Of a stretch of DNA of 22,841 nucleotides, positions 7,199-16,800 are shown one piece after another. Where the stretch lies: the NCBI GenBank assembly GCA_002500745.1, contig DLST01000015.1:1-22841 (forward strand). Direction: 5' to 3'. The stretch comes from Sphingobacterium sp. UBA7855. Lineage in GTDB: Bacteria > Bacteroidota > Bacteroidia > Sphingobacteriales > Sphingobacteriaceae. Each line of letters begins with the position of its first letter. Within the stretch, counting starts at the first letter, position 1. A program made the translations under genes and the position numbers. The notes below the pieces were generated by a model. It was not told the DNA's origin, did not search any database, and saw only the letters and a list, made by a program, of their open reading frames with translations.

Positions 7199-9676
7199 TT
7201 ACTTTCTCGTTTTCTTTGTCAATCGAATAGCTTCTTCATGTCCATTATCTGCCGCCCGTTCAAACCACTCCAAGGCAAGCGTTTCATTTTCTTCCACGCC
7301 ATCTCCCATGAGGTAGCAGTTGGCCAGTTTATATTGTGCATCAGCATGGTCAGCATCGGCAGCCTTCATCAGCCATTCAATACCGTCATGAAGGTCTGTC
7401 GGTACACCTTCTCCGTCCAGCAGTTGCAACCCAACAAAATAACAGGCATAAATATTTCCTTGTTGTGCTACTTCAATAAATTGGCTATAAGCAGCTGTTT
7501 TATCGATCTCCGTACCTATTCCGAAATACAAACAGCGGCCCAGTCGATAGATCGCTTCCTGATTTCCTCGCTCTGCGGCCTGTTTATAATACTCAAATGC
7601 TTTTGCTGGCTGTGCTTCTATTCCGATACCAAACTCATAACACATACCCAATCCATCTGTCAAATATCCAAGCTTCTCAGCACGCGTATAGTAATCAAAG
7701 CCTGTATCATATTCTTCACGCTGATCGTAGTCGAAGAAAAAATAGTCACCTAGCAATAACAAAGCTTCACCTACATTTTTTTGTGCAGCCTCTTCCAGCA
7801 ATTGAAGACCAAGGGGCACATCCTGTTTCACAAGGCCGGTCAAATAGTATCTTCCCATGACGTAGATTGCATACGGAAAACCTAAATCAGCCGCCTTTTT
7901 AATATATTCTTGTGCTTTAAAAGCATCTTTGCTCAGCCCATAACCATATTCATAACAAAGGGCAAGATCAGTCAACGCCTGCACATGGTTTCGCTCGGCA
8001 GCCTGTTGGTATAAATCGATCATCCGATCTAGATTTATTTCCGTACCTATGCCACCACGGTAACATCGAGCTAGTTCATATATACTATTTAAATCCTGCA
8101 TGCTAGCACCTGTTTCAAAGGCGGCAAAAGCAGCTGCTGGCTGAGGAGCGCCTGTCTGGTGATAGTCATTTTCTAAATAAATTCCCTTCAGATAATAAGC
8201 ATAAGGGTAACCCAGATCAGCTGCACGTGAAAAATAATCAAAAGCCAATTTGTAGTCTGGTTCGGCCTTCAATTCGGACGCTAATCCCATTTCCGTCAGT
8301 GCAGTAACATTATTAGAAGCGGCCGCTTCTTCGAAGTAAGGGATTGCAGCTGCCAAATCAGGTTCTTCGCCATGAATGCCATATTTCAGGTACCTGCCGA
8401 CCTGATATAAAGCCTGCGGGAGTTTATCTTTTGCGGCATCCTGATAATAGGCAAAAGCTACCTTGTAATCAGGATCTATTCCATCATAGCCAGATTCTAT
8501 CATATTGCCCATGCGCAACTTCGCATAGGCAATATTTTTTTGTGCCAGTGCACTAAATTTCTGAAAGGCGGATTTTTCATCTCTCGGCAGGAATCTTCCT
8601 TCTAGCAGTATTTCCGCAAGTTCAACCTGCGCTTCGACATAATCATCTCGCTGGTCGAGTAGCTGCAATAAAGACAGGCCCCTTTCAATATCCTGAAGTG
8701 TGTCATTATAGAGGTAAAGACAGGCAAGACGATAGCCTGCATAAATATTATTGTAGTCGTATGCTTTCTGCAAATACCATAGTGGCTGCTCGAAATCCTC
8801 CTTTACCTGATTATCGTTACTTAATCCCTGAAGTTTGATGAGCGCTATCTGCACTGCAGCGTCCATCATTCCATATTCAAATAATTCGTGATATTCTGGT
8901 ATAAGACGTTCCAGTTCAACGGAAGAAGTTGCATCTGCGCGTTTTATATCATTCAGAACAAACCTGCAGTATCGGGAATCGGTCAAGGCGATACCCTCTT
9001 CCAGGATCTCCAGGCGTTTGGCTTTATTGTCTTTACGAGCGTAGTAAAATTGCAGAACTTCATAATAATGGCGTAATAGTTTTTTCTCCTGAGCGTGTCT
9101 AAGCACCTGAATTCGATCAAAGACTTCTTCAAATTTATCGGTCCATACATCGATATGGGCAATATACGCGGTTGCATAAAGATCGCCTCCCAAAGCAAGC
9201 GTTTCAAGTTCAGCTTTGGCGGTTTCCCGGTCAATATCAGCCAACACACCTAAATAATTATAATATAAATAAAGAGGTCTCGCCCATTTAACCCCAGCCT
9301 CCATACCTCTATTTAAATACAACGAGGCTTTTTCCTTTTCTACAGCATGCCGGCGACATAAAACATGTTGTAGCCCCAACTCGACCCATGCTTGCGGATT
9401 TATAGTGGCATAGCGTTCCAATATTGCTCTGATTTTATCGATAAAAAAAGTATAATCCTCATCGTTCAAATAGACATTTGCAGCAAAATCAGTTCCTTTT
9501 TCAAACAATGCATCGTAAAGTGCAGCCACACTGGACTGCTCCAAGTTGTGCTCAAAATAAATCAGGACATCAAGCCATATATCGGGCGTAATTCGTTTCG
9601 AAAGGTCAACTGTCAATTGATGTTCAGCCGATTGCAATGCAGCAACTTTAATAGAATACTCTTCACTTAACTTCAT
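7199..9676 (-). CDS. Large Sel1-repeat protein
   Basis: An 825-residue cytoplasmic solenoid protein without signal peptide or membrane segments. From about residue 295 to 820 it is made of roughly a dozen Sel1-like repeats of 36-40 residues, each with the pattern A..yy..AA..g...A...lg..Y..G.g. Clear copies include YYKQAAERGNQEAIYRLGR and WFERAADNGHEEAIRLT at the C-terminus. The first 290 residues are also helical but diverge from Sel1 consensus and may be TPR-like. Sel1 proteins act as scaffolds and adaptors in protein complexes. It is the first gene of a probable three-gene operon, ending 7 nt before the HSP90-like start codon, which argues that the two products work together. The promoter must lie in 9677-9903, shared with the divergent receptor gene; I found no clean -7 box for it. 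Family assignment is firm, role unknown. Confidence 0.93.
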   Translation of the reverse strand: MKLSEEYSIKVAALQSAEHQLTVDLSKRITPDIWLDVLIYFEHNLEQSSVAALYDALFEKGTDFAANVYLNDEDYTFFIDKIRAILERYATINPQAWVELGLQHVLCRRHAVEKEKASLYLNRGMEAGVKWARPLYLYYNYLGVLADIDRETAKAELETLALGGDLYATAYIAHIDVWTDKFEEVFDRIQVLRHAQEKKLLRHYYEVLQFYYARKDNKAKRLEILEEGIALTDSRYCRFVLNDIKRADATSSVELERLIPEYHELFEYGMMDAAVQIALIKLQGLSNDNQVKEDFEQPLWYLQKAYDYNNIYAGYRLACLYLYNDTLQDIERGLSLLQLLDQRDDYVEAQVELAEILLEGRFLPRDEKSAFQKFSALAQKNIAYAKLRMGNMIESGYDGIDPDYKVAFAYYQDAAKDKLPQALYQVGRYLKYGIHGEEPDLAAAIPYFEEAAASNNVTALTEMGLASELKAEPDYKLAFDYFSRAADLGYPYAYYLKGIYLENDYHQTGAPQPAAAFAAFETGASMQDLNSIYELARCYRGGIGTEINLDRMIDLYQQAAERNHVQALTDLALCYEYGYGLSKDAFKAQEYIKKAADLGFPYAIYVMGRYYLTGLVKQDVPLGLQLLEEAAQKNVGEALLLLGDYFFFDYDQREEYDTGFDYYTRAEKLGYLTDGLGMCYEFGIGIEAQPAKAFEYYKQAAERGNQEAIYRLGRCLYFGIGTEIDKTAAYSQFIEVAQQGNIYACYFVGLQLLDGEGVPTDLHDGIEWLMKAADADHADAQYKLANCYLMGDGVEENETLALEWFERAADNGHEEAIRLTKKTRK

Positions 9677-9751
9677 ATATCATCGTATGTACTACTTGTA
9701 AAACATGCTTTTTATACTCTTTAGGCGCCAAAAAGCAACAAAAACTTTGCC

Positions 9752-9766
9752 ACTGTATCATACAGT
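9752..9766. promoter_or_regulatory. Perfect palindrome in the divergent intergenic region
   Basis: ACTGTAT-C-ATACAGT is a perfect 7-bp inverted repeat around one central base. It lies 75 bp upstream of the Sel1-repeat gene and about 50 bp upstream of the receptor promoter -7 box. It differs in sequence from the TTGCAA sites nearby, so it may bind another dimeric regulator, perhaps for the chaperone operon. No regulator is identified. Confidence 0.4.
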
Positions 9767-9784
9767 CAATTCTGTTTATTATAA

Positions 9785-9872
9785 TGCAACTATATTGCTT
9801 TTAAAATTTTTTTCCTATATTTGTTGCAACTTAATTGCAATACATATTAATTGTAATACATATTGATTGCAC
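9785..9872 (+). promoter_or_regulatory. Receptor promoter with overlapping repeated operator sites
   Basis: TATATTTG (9816-9823) is a good -7 box, with a TTG (9795-9797) 18 bp upstream as a possible -33 element. The predicted start near 9830 falls in the palindrome TTGCAA-CTTAA-TTGCAA (9824-9840). It continues into two 16-bp tandem repeats AATTGYAATACATATT (9833-9848 and 9849-9864, one mismatch) and a third partial copy (9865-9871). TTGCA-like cores thus lie at 9824, 9835, 9851 and 9867. A further TGCAA...TTGC pair overlaps the -33 region (9785-9798). Sites covering both -33 and start point suggest repression, plausibly by a Fur/Zur-family metal sensor; that identity is inferred from the genes downstream. 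Confidence 0.6.
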
Positions 9873-9903
9873 AGATTACTCTTTACGAATCGAATCCACA
9901 TAG

Positions 9904-12072
9904 ATGAATAGGTATATCATTTTTTCACTTATCGCAGCACAACAGCTATTTTTCCCATGTTATGGACAGGAGAAGAGTATCGAGCTTGAAGAAGTAAAAG
10001 TTGGAGGGCGACGTTATCACCGGGCAGCAGAAGGAGCATTATCGATCCAGCTATTGACTGCCGACTCTATACAAAAATACCAGGCGGGAAGTTTAATGCA
10101 GACATTAAGCAGACTTCCCGGCATCAGTGCCATAGGCATAGGTGCCAATCAGTCTAAACCGCAGATTAGAGGGCTCGGATTTAATCGTGTGGCCACGGTA
10201 GAAAATGGCATTAAACATGAAGGCCAACAATGGGGACTGGATCATGGATTGGAAATCGATCAATTCAGTGTAGGGAGTGCCGAGGTACTAAAGGGGGCCA
10301 GCTCATTTTTGTATGGCTCAGATGCCATTGGTGGTGTCATTCGGCTATCACCGCCAGCGGAACTACAGGAGACAGGTTTTAACGTGCAGTTTAACCTATT
10401 GACAAAGTCAAACAACGCGACTTTTGGCGGATCGCTACAAACACAGGGCCGAAAAGGGAATTGGGTATTTGGAGGCGGATTCACGCATCTGGAATATGGC
10501 GATTACCGTGTCCCCACAGATACAGTCTATGTTTACAATTATGCGGTACGCCTGAAAGATCGGCATGTTCGTAACACTGCGGGACGAGAGACACATTTTC
10601 AACTACGCGGCGGATATCTATCAGATCGTTTTTCTTCGATTTTCTACCTGAGTAATTATCATACAAAGTTTGGCTTCTTTGCCAATGCGCACGGCTTGGA
10701 ACCAAGGGGCGTAGATACAGTACTTTATGACAAATCCAGTCGTGACATTGGTTTCCCAAGCCAGACGGTCAATCACCTGAAACTTATTAACCGCAACTTT
10801 ATCGATCTGGATAAGCATAAGCTTTGGATAGACCTGGGCTATCAGAAAAATTACCGGCAAGAATATAACAATTACACCGCGCATGGTTATATGCCACCTG
10901 TTTATCCAAAAGATATGACTATTCCCATCAATTTGGAAAGGTTATATGAGAAACAGGTCTATAGTATCACTGTCAAAGACCAATTTGATTTGGCCACACA
11001 TCGACTTACCATTGGCGCAAATGGAGAGTATCAGGATAACCGTATTGATGGTTGGAGCTTCCTTATCCCCAGTTTTCGCCAAAAGGCAATGGGCCTATTC
11101 GTCTATGATCAATACAAACTCGCGGACGAAACCATGCTATATGGGGCATTGCGTTACGATTACAGCCATATTCAGACATCACCTTATCGGGATTGGTTCG
11201 AATCACAGCTGGAAGATAATCAGTCGGGCAGAATAGTTCGGGCTTCGGCGCTCAGTCGTCGTTTCAATAGCCTGGTTTGGTCTATAGGAGCGGCACATCA
11301 ATTCGGAGATCTAGAAACAAAAATTAATGTAGGAAAAAGTTTCAGGGCCCCCATTGCACAGGAACTTGGCGCCAATGGTGTAAACTATCACTACTTCAGT
11401 TATGAAAGAGGCAATCAATCATTGTCTCCCGAACAGTCCTATCAACTGGATTTATCGTTGACCTGGAGTCCCAGAAAAGTCTTTGTCGCCTTTACGCCAT
11501 TCTTTAATTACTTTTCCAATTATATCTATCTCAATCCCACGTCAAGCTACGATCAATATTATGGTGCCGGCAATCAAATCTTTGAATATATGGAAAGCCG
11601 TGTTCGCCGTTATGGAGCAGAATTGAAACTTAGCTACCAGCCTTTGAAACGATGGAAAGTAGAATTATTGGGTGAATATGTTCGATCGGAACAACTATCG
11701 GGTGCAAAGAAAGGATATACACTTCCTTTCTCTCCGGCACCTTCAGCGTTGATGGACATCAGCTGGACAGCAAAAAATAGCAAACATTTTAAAGAGACCT
11801 ACCTTTCCGTCGATTGCAAATGGACAGCAGCGCAGTATCACGTTGTTCCACCAGAAGAGTCCACAGCAGCTTATCAGGTCTTCAACTTCCGGGCAGGAAC
11901 ACAACTTCGGTTTTCGGGATCTGTCCTTCAATTACGCTTACAGGTTCAAAATCTCTTTGACAAGAAATATATGGATCATACCAGCTTTTATCGGCTGATC
12001 TCTTTGCCTGAACAGGGAAGGAATTTTATCCTATCCATTGGAGTTCCCTTTGGAAAACAGTCCCGATCATAA
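9904..12072 (+). CDS. TonB-dependent outer-membrane receptor, probably zinc or metal uptake
   Basis: Outer-membrane active transporter of 722 residues, driven by TonB-ExbB-ExbD. A signal peptide is cut near residue 22 (CYG-QEK). A TonB-box-like stretch follows (IELEEVKVGG, about 26-35), then the plug domain (about 45-165) with typical IRGLGFNRVATVENGIKHEGQQW and VEVLKG/GSDAIGGVI-type motifs (SAEVLKGASSFLYGSDAIGG). The remainder is beta-barrel, ending in VQNLFDKKYMDH and the C-terminal strand ILSIGVPFG. It lacks the N-terminal carboxypeptidase-like domain of SusC proteins and no SusD is nearby, so glycan uptake is unlikely. Size and plug resemble the ZnuD group. The promoter has repeated operator sites, and two histidine-rich lipoproteins follow on the same strand. 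Receptor identity is sure; zinc as substrate is inference, with other metals or a metallophore possible. Confidence 0.93.
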   Translation: MNRYIIFSLIAAQQLFFPCYGQEKSIELEEVKVGGRRYHRAAEGALSIQLLTADSIQKYQAGSLMQTLSRLPGISAIGIGANQSKPQIRGLGFNRVATVENGIKHEGQQWGLDHGLEIDQFSVGSAEVLKGASSFLYGSDAIGGVIRLSPPAELQETGFNVQFNLLTKSNNATFGGSLQTQGRKGNWVFGGGFTHLEYGDYRVPTDTVYVYNYAVRLKDRHVRNTAGRETHFQLRGGYLSDRFSSIFYLSNYHTKFGFFANAHGLEPRGVDTVLYDKSSRDIGFPSQTVNHLKLINRNFIDLDKHKLWIDLGYQKNYRQEYNNYTAHGYMPPVYPKDMTIPINLERLYEKQVYSITVKDQFDLATHRLTIGANGEYQDNRIDGWSFLIPSFRQKAMGLFVYDQYKLADETMLYGALRYDYSHIQTSPYRDWFESQLEDNQSGRIVRASALSRRFNSLVWSIGAAHQFGDLETKINVGKSFRAPIAQELGANGVNYHYFSYERGNQSLSPEQSYQLDLSLTWSPRKVFVAFTPFFNYFSNYIYLNPTSSYDQYYGAGNQIFEYMESRVRRYGAELKLSYQPLKRWKVELLGEYVRSEQLSGAKKGYTLPFSPAPSALMDISWTAKNSKHFKETYLSVDCKWTAAQYHVVPPEESTAAYQVFNFRAGTQLRFSGSVLQLRLQVQNLFDKKYMDHTSFYRLISLPEQGRNFILSIGVPFGKQSRS

Positions 12073-12287
12073 CATGAGCCACCGTGAATAAAGAATAAAA
12101 ATAACATTAACGAAAGATAGCATCTTTAAATAAACCTTTGATCGCAATGAATTACGTAAATCGAAGCGTACAGGGAACTCTTACACAATTTTTAACGAAG
12201 ACACATGAATAACCGAGCGCCACACAGACATGCATACCAATAAAAGATATACGAATGAATAAAAATTTAAAATTGAAACTATCTCCT

Positions 12288-12764
12288 ATGAAAACAGTCC
12301 AAAAATATACACTTATCGCGGTGTTACTTACGATGGCCGTTGCCTGTAAAAAAGATAAGGAAAGCATTGATACCGAAAAACCGACCATCGCCATCGATTC
12401 GGAAACGGCTTTCCCAAAACAATGCAGCACAATTAAACGGGGCACAAGTTTTACTTTCCGCAGTAAGCTATCTGATAACGTCGCGCTCGGGAGCTATAGC
12501 ATTGACGTACACCATAATTTTGACCATCATTCGCATAGCACTGAAATCGGCGAATGTACGGTTGAGGCGATCAAAACGCCCATCAAGCCCTTCACTTTGG
12601 TCAAGACAGTTAATATTCTGGGGCAGCCACAGCAATATGATGCCGAATTAAAAATCGATGTGCCAGCAGATATCGATCCGGGTAATTATCATTTTATGAT
12701 TCAGGTGACTGACTTGGCGGGATGGAGCAGCCAGAAGGGAATCAGCATCCGTATACTCGAGTAA
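12288..12764 (+). CDS. DUF4625-type lipoprotein with histidine cluster
   Basis: A 158-residue lipoprotein when started at the ATG at 12288, which gives MKTVQKYTLIAVLLTMAVAC with lipobox Cys20. An in-frame ATG at 12255 would add eleven residues (MNKNLKLKLSP) and make an unusual N-region. The mature part is a single immunoglobulin-like beta-sandwich of DUF4625 type: KPTIAIDS at the front and PGNYHFMIQVTDLAGWSS near the end. Residues 75-83 (HHNFDHHSHS region: His75, 76, 80, 81, 83) form a dense histidine cluster fit to bind zinc, copper or nickel. It follows the TonB-dependent receptor by 215 nt and precedes a second related lipoprotein by 44 nt. A role as surface or periplasmic metal-capturing partner of the receptor is inferred from the histidines and the context. 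Confidence 0.85.
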   Translation: MKTVQKYTLIAVLLTMAVACKKDKESIDTEKPTIAIDSETAFPKQCSTIKRGTSFTFRSKLSDNVALGSYSIDVHHNFDHHSHSTEIGECTVEAIKTPIKPFTLVKTVNILGQPQQYDAELKIDVPADIDPGNYHFMIQVTDLAGWSSQKGISIRILE

Positions 12765-12808
12765 TACCATACATATTTATCAACTCAATTTAATTAAATC
12801 CATTTTAC

Positions 12809-13822
12809 ATGAAAACTAGAAACATTCGCTTCTTCTTCCTGTTAAGTACAATTCTTTTAGGCTTCCTATCGTCCTGTAAGAAAGACAACGATGAAATCCC
12901 AGCACTTGCAAAACCCCAGATAGGCACACTTGAAATCGGCAGTGGCAATAACAAAACTGTCCAAGCGGGATCAGATCTTCATCTTGAAGGTGATATTGTT
13001 GCCGAAGCACTGATTGCTAAAATCGAAATTGAGGTTCATCAAGAAGGTGGCGGTCAGTATAAGTTTACAAAAGCCTATACGGATGGAAAATACATTGGTG
13101 TAAAAAATGCGACATTTCATGAACACATCGATGTTCCGGCGGATGCACCCGCAGGAGCCTATCATTTTCACTTTACAGTAACCGACAAAGCCGGAAATGC
13201 GACTACAGCAGAATCAGCATTAACGATTACGGCCGCCGATGTAAAACCGAACTTTAAACTTATCTTCACAGAAGTAGCTGGAACACCCCATGGAGACCAT
13301 TTCCATGATCTTGCCGACAAAGAAAAGGTAGAACCAATTGCTATCAGCTTTGATGACAAGGGAACAGCATTGGCAGGAGGACATGCTCACCTTCATCCAA
13401 CAGGTATCTATAAAATTGAATTAAAACAATTTGATGCTTCTTCAAAAGAAATCCAGGGGCAATACATTATCAATAAAGCAACAGCAGACTACTATAAGGC
13501 GTTCCTTATAGGTGGTTCTTTTATTTTAAATCCGAATAGCAGTACAGGAAGCGGAGCAATCTTTCAAACGAAAGAAACTGCCTACGGCGATGGCTCTACA
13601 GTCAATGGAGCAACGGAGACAACAGGAATTATCACGTACTTTACAGCAGGAAAAGATAATGAAGGCGAAAAAAATGTAGTCTTTTTACTTCGCAAATTTA
13701 ACGATGCCAGCACAAAGGCAAAAGTTACCCGTACTGACTGGAACTTGTCAAATTATGAAACCAAGTTTGCAGGTCAAGACCTCGTTAAGCTGTCTTTCGA
13801 ACTGCATGCAGAGGAAGATTAG
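12809..13822 (+). CDS. Two-domain histidine-rich lipoprotein, DUF4625-type N-terminal domain
   Basis: A 337-residue lipoprotein: signal peptide with lipobox FLSSC, lipid-anchored at Cys23. Residues about 35-141 repeat the DUF4625-like fold of the preceding protein (KPQIGTLEIGS, then PAGAYHFHFTVTDKAGNATT) with His104, 106, 119 and 121. The second domain (about 148-337) is unassigned and opens with two histidine triplets: HGDHFH (161, 164, 166) and GHAHLHP (192, 194, 196). The alternating His spacing is typical of metal ligands on beta strands. The gene is 44 nt downstream of the shorter DUF4625 gene, so both are likely cotranscribed, and a hairpin terminator follows. A metal-binding accessory role for the TonB-dependent receptor is an inference. 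The paralogous N-terminal halves suggest local duplication with later gain of the second domain. Confidence 0.87.
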   Translation: MKTRNIRFFFLLSTILLGFLSSCKKDNDEIPALAKPQIGTLEIGSGNNKTVQAGSDLHLEGDIVAEALIAKIEIEVHQEGGGQYKFTKAYTDGKYIGVKNATFHEHIDVPADAPAGAYHFHFTVTDKAGNATTAESALTITAADVKPNFKLIFTEVAGTPHGDHFHDLADKEKVEPIAISFDDKGTALAGGHAHLHPTGIYKIELKQFDASSKEIQGQYIINKATADYYKAFLIGGSFILNPNSSTGSGAIFQTKETAYGDGSTVNGATETTGIITYFTAGKDNEGEKNVVFLLRKFNDASTKAKVTRTDWNLSNYETKFAGQDLVKLSFELHAEED

Positions 13823-13828
13823 TGTCAA

Positions 13829-13876
13829 GAAAAATACACCTTGTCAGCTTAAGAAAATGGCAAGGTGTACTTTTTT
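13829..13876. terminator. Bidirectional terminator between convergent genes
   Basis: TACACCTTGTCA (13835-13846) pairs with TGGCAAGGTGTA (13858-13869) over 12 bp with one G-T wobble. The plus side ends in CTTTTTT (13870-13876) and the minus side in TTTTT from the A-run at 13830-13834. It sits between the lipoprotein stop (13822) and the glycosidase stop (13875), and the plus T-tract overlaps the latter stop codon. Confidence 0.8.
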
Positions 13877-16800
13877 ACTGTTCCTTTAGACTCACATCCA
13901 AGTAAACCGAATGACGCCCATAGGTATCGTAAAACGGTTTATAAAGCACATCGTCTATATAAAATTCCAATGTTTCTGGGTTTCCTTTTATAGATTTACC
14001 AATATCCTTTACGTCGAAAGTTACTTTACGCCAATCTTTTCTTGCAGTACGTTCCTGAGCGGCTAAGAGAACGGGGCCATAAAATAGGCTTGCGATGTTC
14101 GGCTGGTCCATAACCGGATCGAGATGGAAATCGAAGGGCATTTTTAAGTTGACCACATCACCATCTTTCCAGTTGCGCTGTATGCTAAGATAGGTTCCAG
14201 GATCGGCGGCAATTTTTTGGTCAACCCCATTCACAGTAACGAAAAATCCCTTCGTCGCCCAACTTGGTACCCGAACACGAAGATCGAATTTGCCATTACC
14301 CCGTATGGTCAACGATGTATGATCTGCTTTTGGAAAATTTGTCTGTTGTTCTATCTTAATCCCCCGCTCCTTCCATTGCAAGGTAGAAGGGATATACAAA
14401 TTAACATACAATGATTGATCATCTTTACTTTTAAAATAAATCGTATTCTGCAATTTGGTACTGCTCTCTATAGCCGTCCCATTACAACAGGTGAACCCCT
14501 GCATATCTGCATTTCCAAATTGTTTGATTGAGCCAGGACGCAAAGGAACATGATAGGTATTTGCGGGACTATTCTCCGCAACCGAAGCTAAAATGTGATT
14601 ATATAATCCACGTTCATAGTAATCCATCAGCTCTGCACGCTGATCGAACATAAACAAATCACTCGTCAATTTCAGCATATTATAGGTTGCACAGGTTTCA
14701 TTTTGTCCCCCCGCAGAAAACCCATTCTCATATAATGTTGCCGGCTGACTGATAAAACACTCGGCATTGGCCGGATTCCTAGCCCCCGCCACACCACCAA
14801 TGCTATACATATAATCGCTGGCGACTTTATACCAAAAATTGTCGGCTACCTTATAGTATTGCGGATCATTTGTTACACGGTATAGCTCCATACTCCCCAC
14901 AATTTGTGGGATATGCTGATTGGCGTGCAATCCTCTAAAAGTATCCACATTTTTTGCCAGACCATGTGTATGTGCTGCATTACCGTAAAACATATCGATG
15001 TTATCAAATAGACGGGCGGTTTTTAAATAATTCTGTTCACCCGTAATACGATACAACCTTGCCATCACTTCGTTCATCCCGCCAAACTCACCTGCAATAT
15101 AGGTATTCCACATGTTGATTAATGTTTCGGTTGGTATATTGTTTAAACGGGTATACACCCAATTACCCATGCCTTGTGCAATTTCTAATGCTTTTTTATT
15201 TCCGCTTACTTCATATACATCCATCAGACCGGCCAAGATCTTATGCAGGGTGTAATAAGGTGCCCAAACTTGGTTCTTCTGACCGCCATATTTTGCTCCA
15301 TGTTCAAGCATTATAAACTGGTCGGGAGGATAGGCACTGATAAATCCCAGCCCCCAATTCCAGTAATCTGTACGAATTCCTTCATCACTCAAATCAGAAT
15401 CATATGCTGATTTACCAGGACCAACAGGCACTGCCGCCGGATCAGCGACATATGCCTGCCCCGATTGCTTCGGCACCCCAGACAATTTTGACAAAGCGTA
15501 AAGTTCATTGATCATCGTATCCATTTTACCTGAAAATTTTGATTGAAGGGCTTTGTCATACCCTGTACTGGCATAAGCTTGCGCAATTGCTGTTAGGTAA
15601 TGTCCCGTTGCATGACCCCGTAATTTGATGTCCTGGCTATCCCATACATCCAGAGGTTTTGCACCCTTTGGTTGCTTTTGTCCAAAAGCATGACGAAACA
15701 TATAAAGGAAAGAATTGGGATCTGATTTAGCCAATGTATCCATAAACTTATCACGGTTTTCAATAAACTTTGTGTGATGATGCCCTTCGTCTACATTGAG
15801 AGTCACCTGATCCAAATGGAAAGGTTCCAATTTTAGGTGGGGGATGTTAGACTTTATCTTTCCCTTGACACTAACAATTGCTTTTGGTTTAAGATCCGTT
15901 CCTGGAATGCGTCCAGTTATCGTGTAGGCTGTCTGCTGCAAAACTGTGCTATTATCAGTTGGAGAAGGCCATAGCACCCGTACTTTCGGCCCTACCATAC
16001 CATCTTTATAAGTACCAACGACATAATTAGGCAATCGCGGCAATTCCCCAACCTCCGTTTCCACGCTGACATCTGCGACTCCAGTTAAATAGGCATTATA
16101 CAGCTCTGCTTTATTCATCGGAAATCTAGGTAAATCATCCTCGGGCTTGCCTTTGGTGCTAGTATCTTCGTGTACACCTTTCAATGCATTGCCATATATC
16201 GTGGCAATCTGAGTTCGACTAAGGGGCACCCGATAGATCCTGAAATCGTGTAGCAAAGCATTTAAGCTCGAATTGCTGCCAAATAGGGGCTTTCCAATCT
16301 GTACTTTCCTTTTGCTTCCCGGCTGTCCAAAAACTGTACTCAGTTCCTGCGGAATATTTTTGACCTCTCCAACGGGCCTTCCGTCCAAATACGTTTGTAA
16401 AGAGCCTGTAGTAATATCGACCACAATGGCCAGATGCACCCATCTGTTCAACGGAACCGCAGGAGAGGCTACACTTTTTACTTCAGTCTTCTTTTGAGAG
16501 ATAATACCTAAATATCCAGCTTTTAGCGCTGTTCCTGTTGGTGTTACCGCAAAATGCCTCGCAAGATCTTGTCCGAAGTCAAAAAGATATTGTTCAGGCT
16601 GCGCTGCCCTCAAGTACAACCAGCCTGTTATACTAATAGACTCCAAATCCGAGAGTACGTTCGACGGTAATACGACAAAATCATCCTTTCCTCCGGCTAG
16701 AGACAATACCTTGTTAAATTGCTTATCAGCGACAAATAGTGCCTTCTCGCCTTGAAATTTACCATGCAGACCATTCCTTGACCAATCTTTTAGATCCCCA

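Noticed and set aside
4252..9676. Calling the HSP90/Sel1/helical set an anti-phage defence system
   Set aside because: No nuclease, toxin, sensor or mobile-element context is present, so a defence role would be a guess.
12255..12287. Upstream start for the first DUF4625 lipoprotein
   Set aside because: It adds eleven residues before a standard lipoprotein signal; the ATG at 12288 gives the usual length. The longer form is not excluded.
12152..12445. 97-codon minus frame opposite the first DUF4625 lipoprotein
   Set aside because: It is antisense to a gene with a clear lipobox and fold signature; its hydrophobic content mirrors that sequence.
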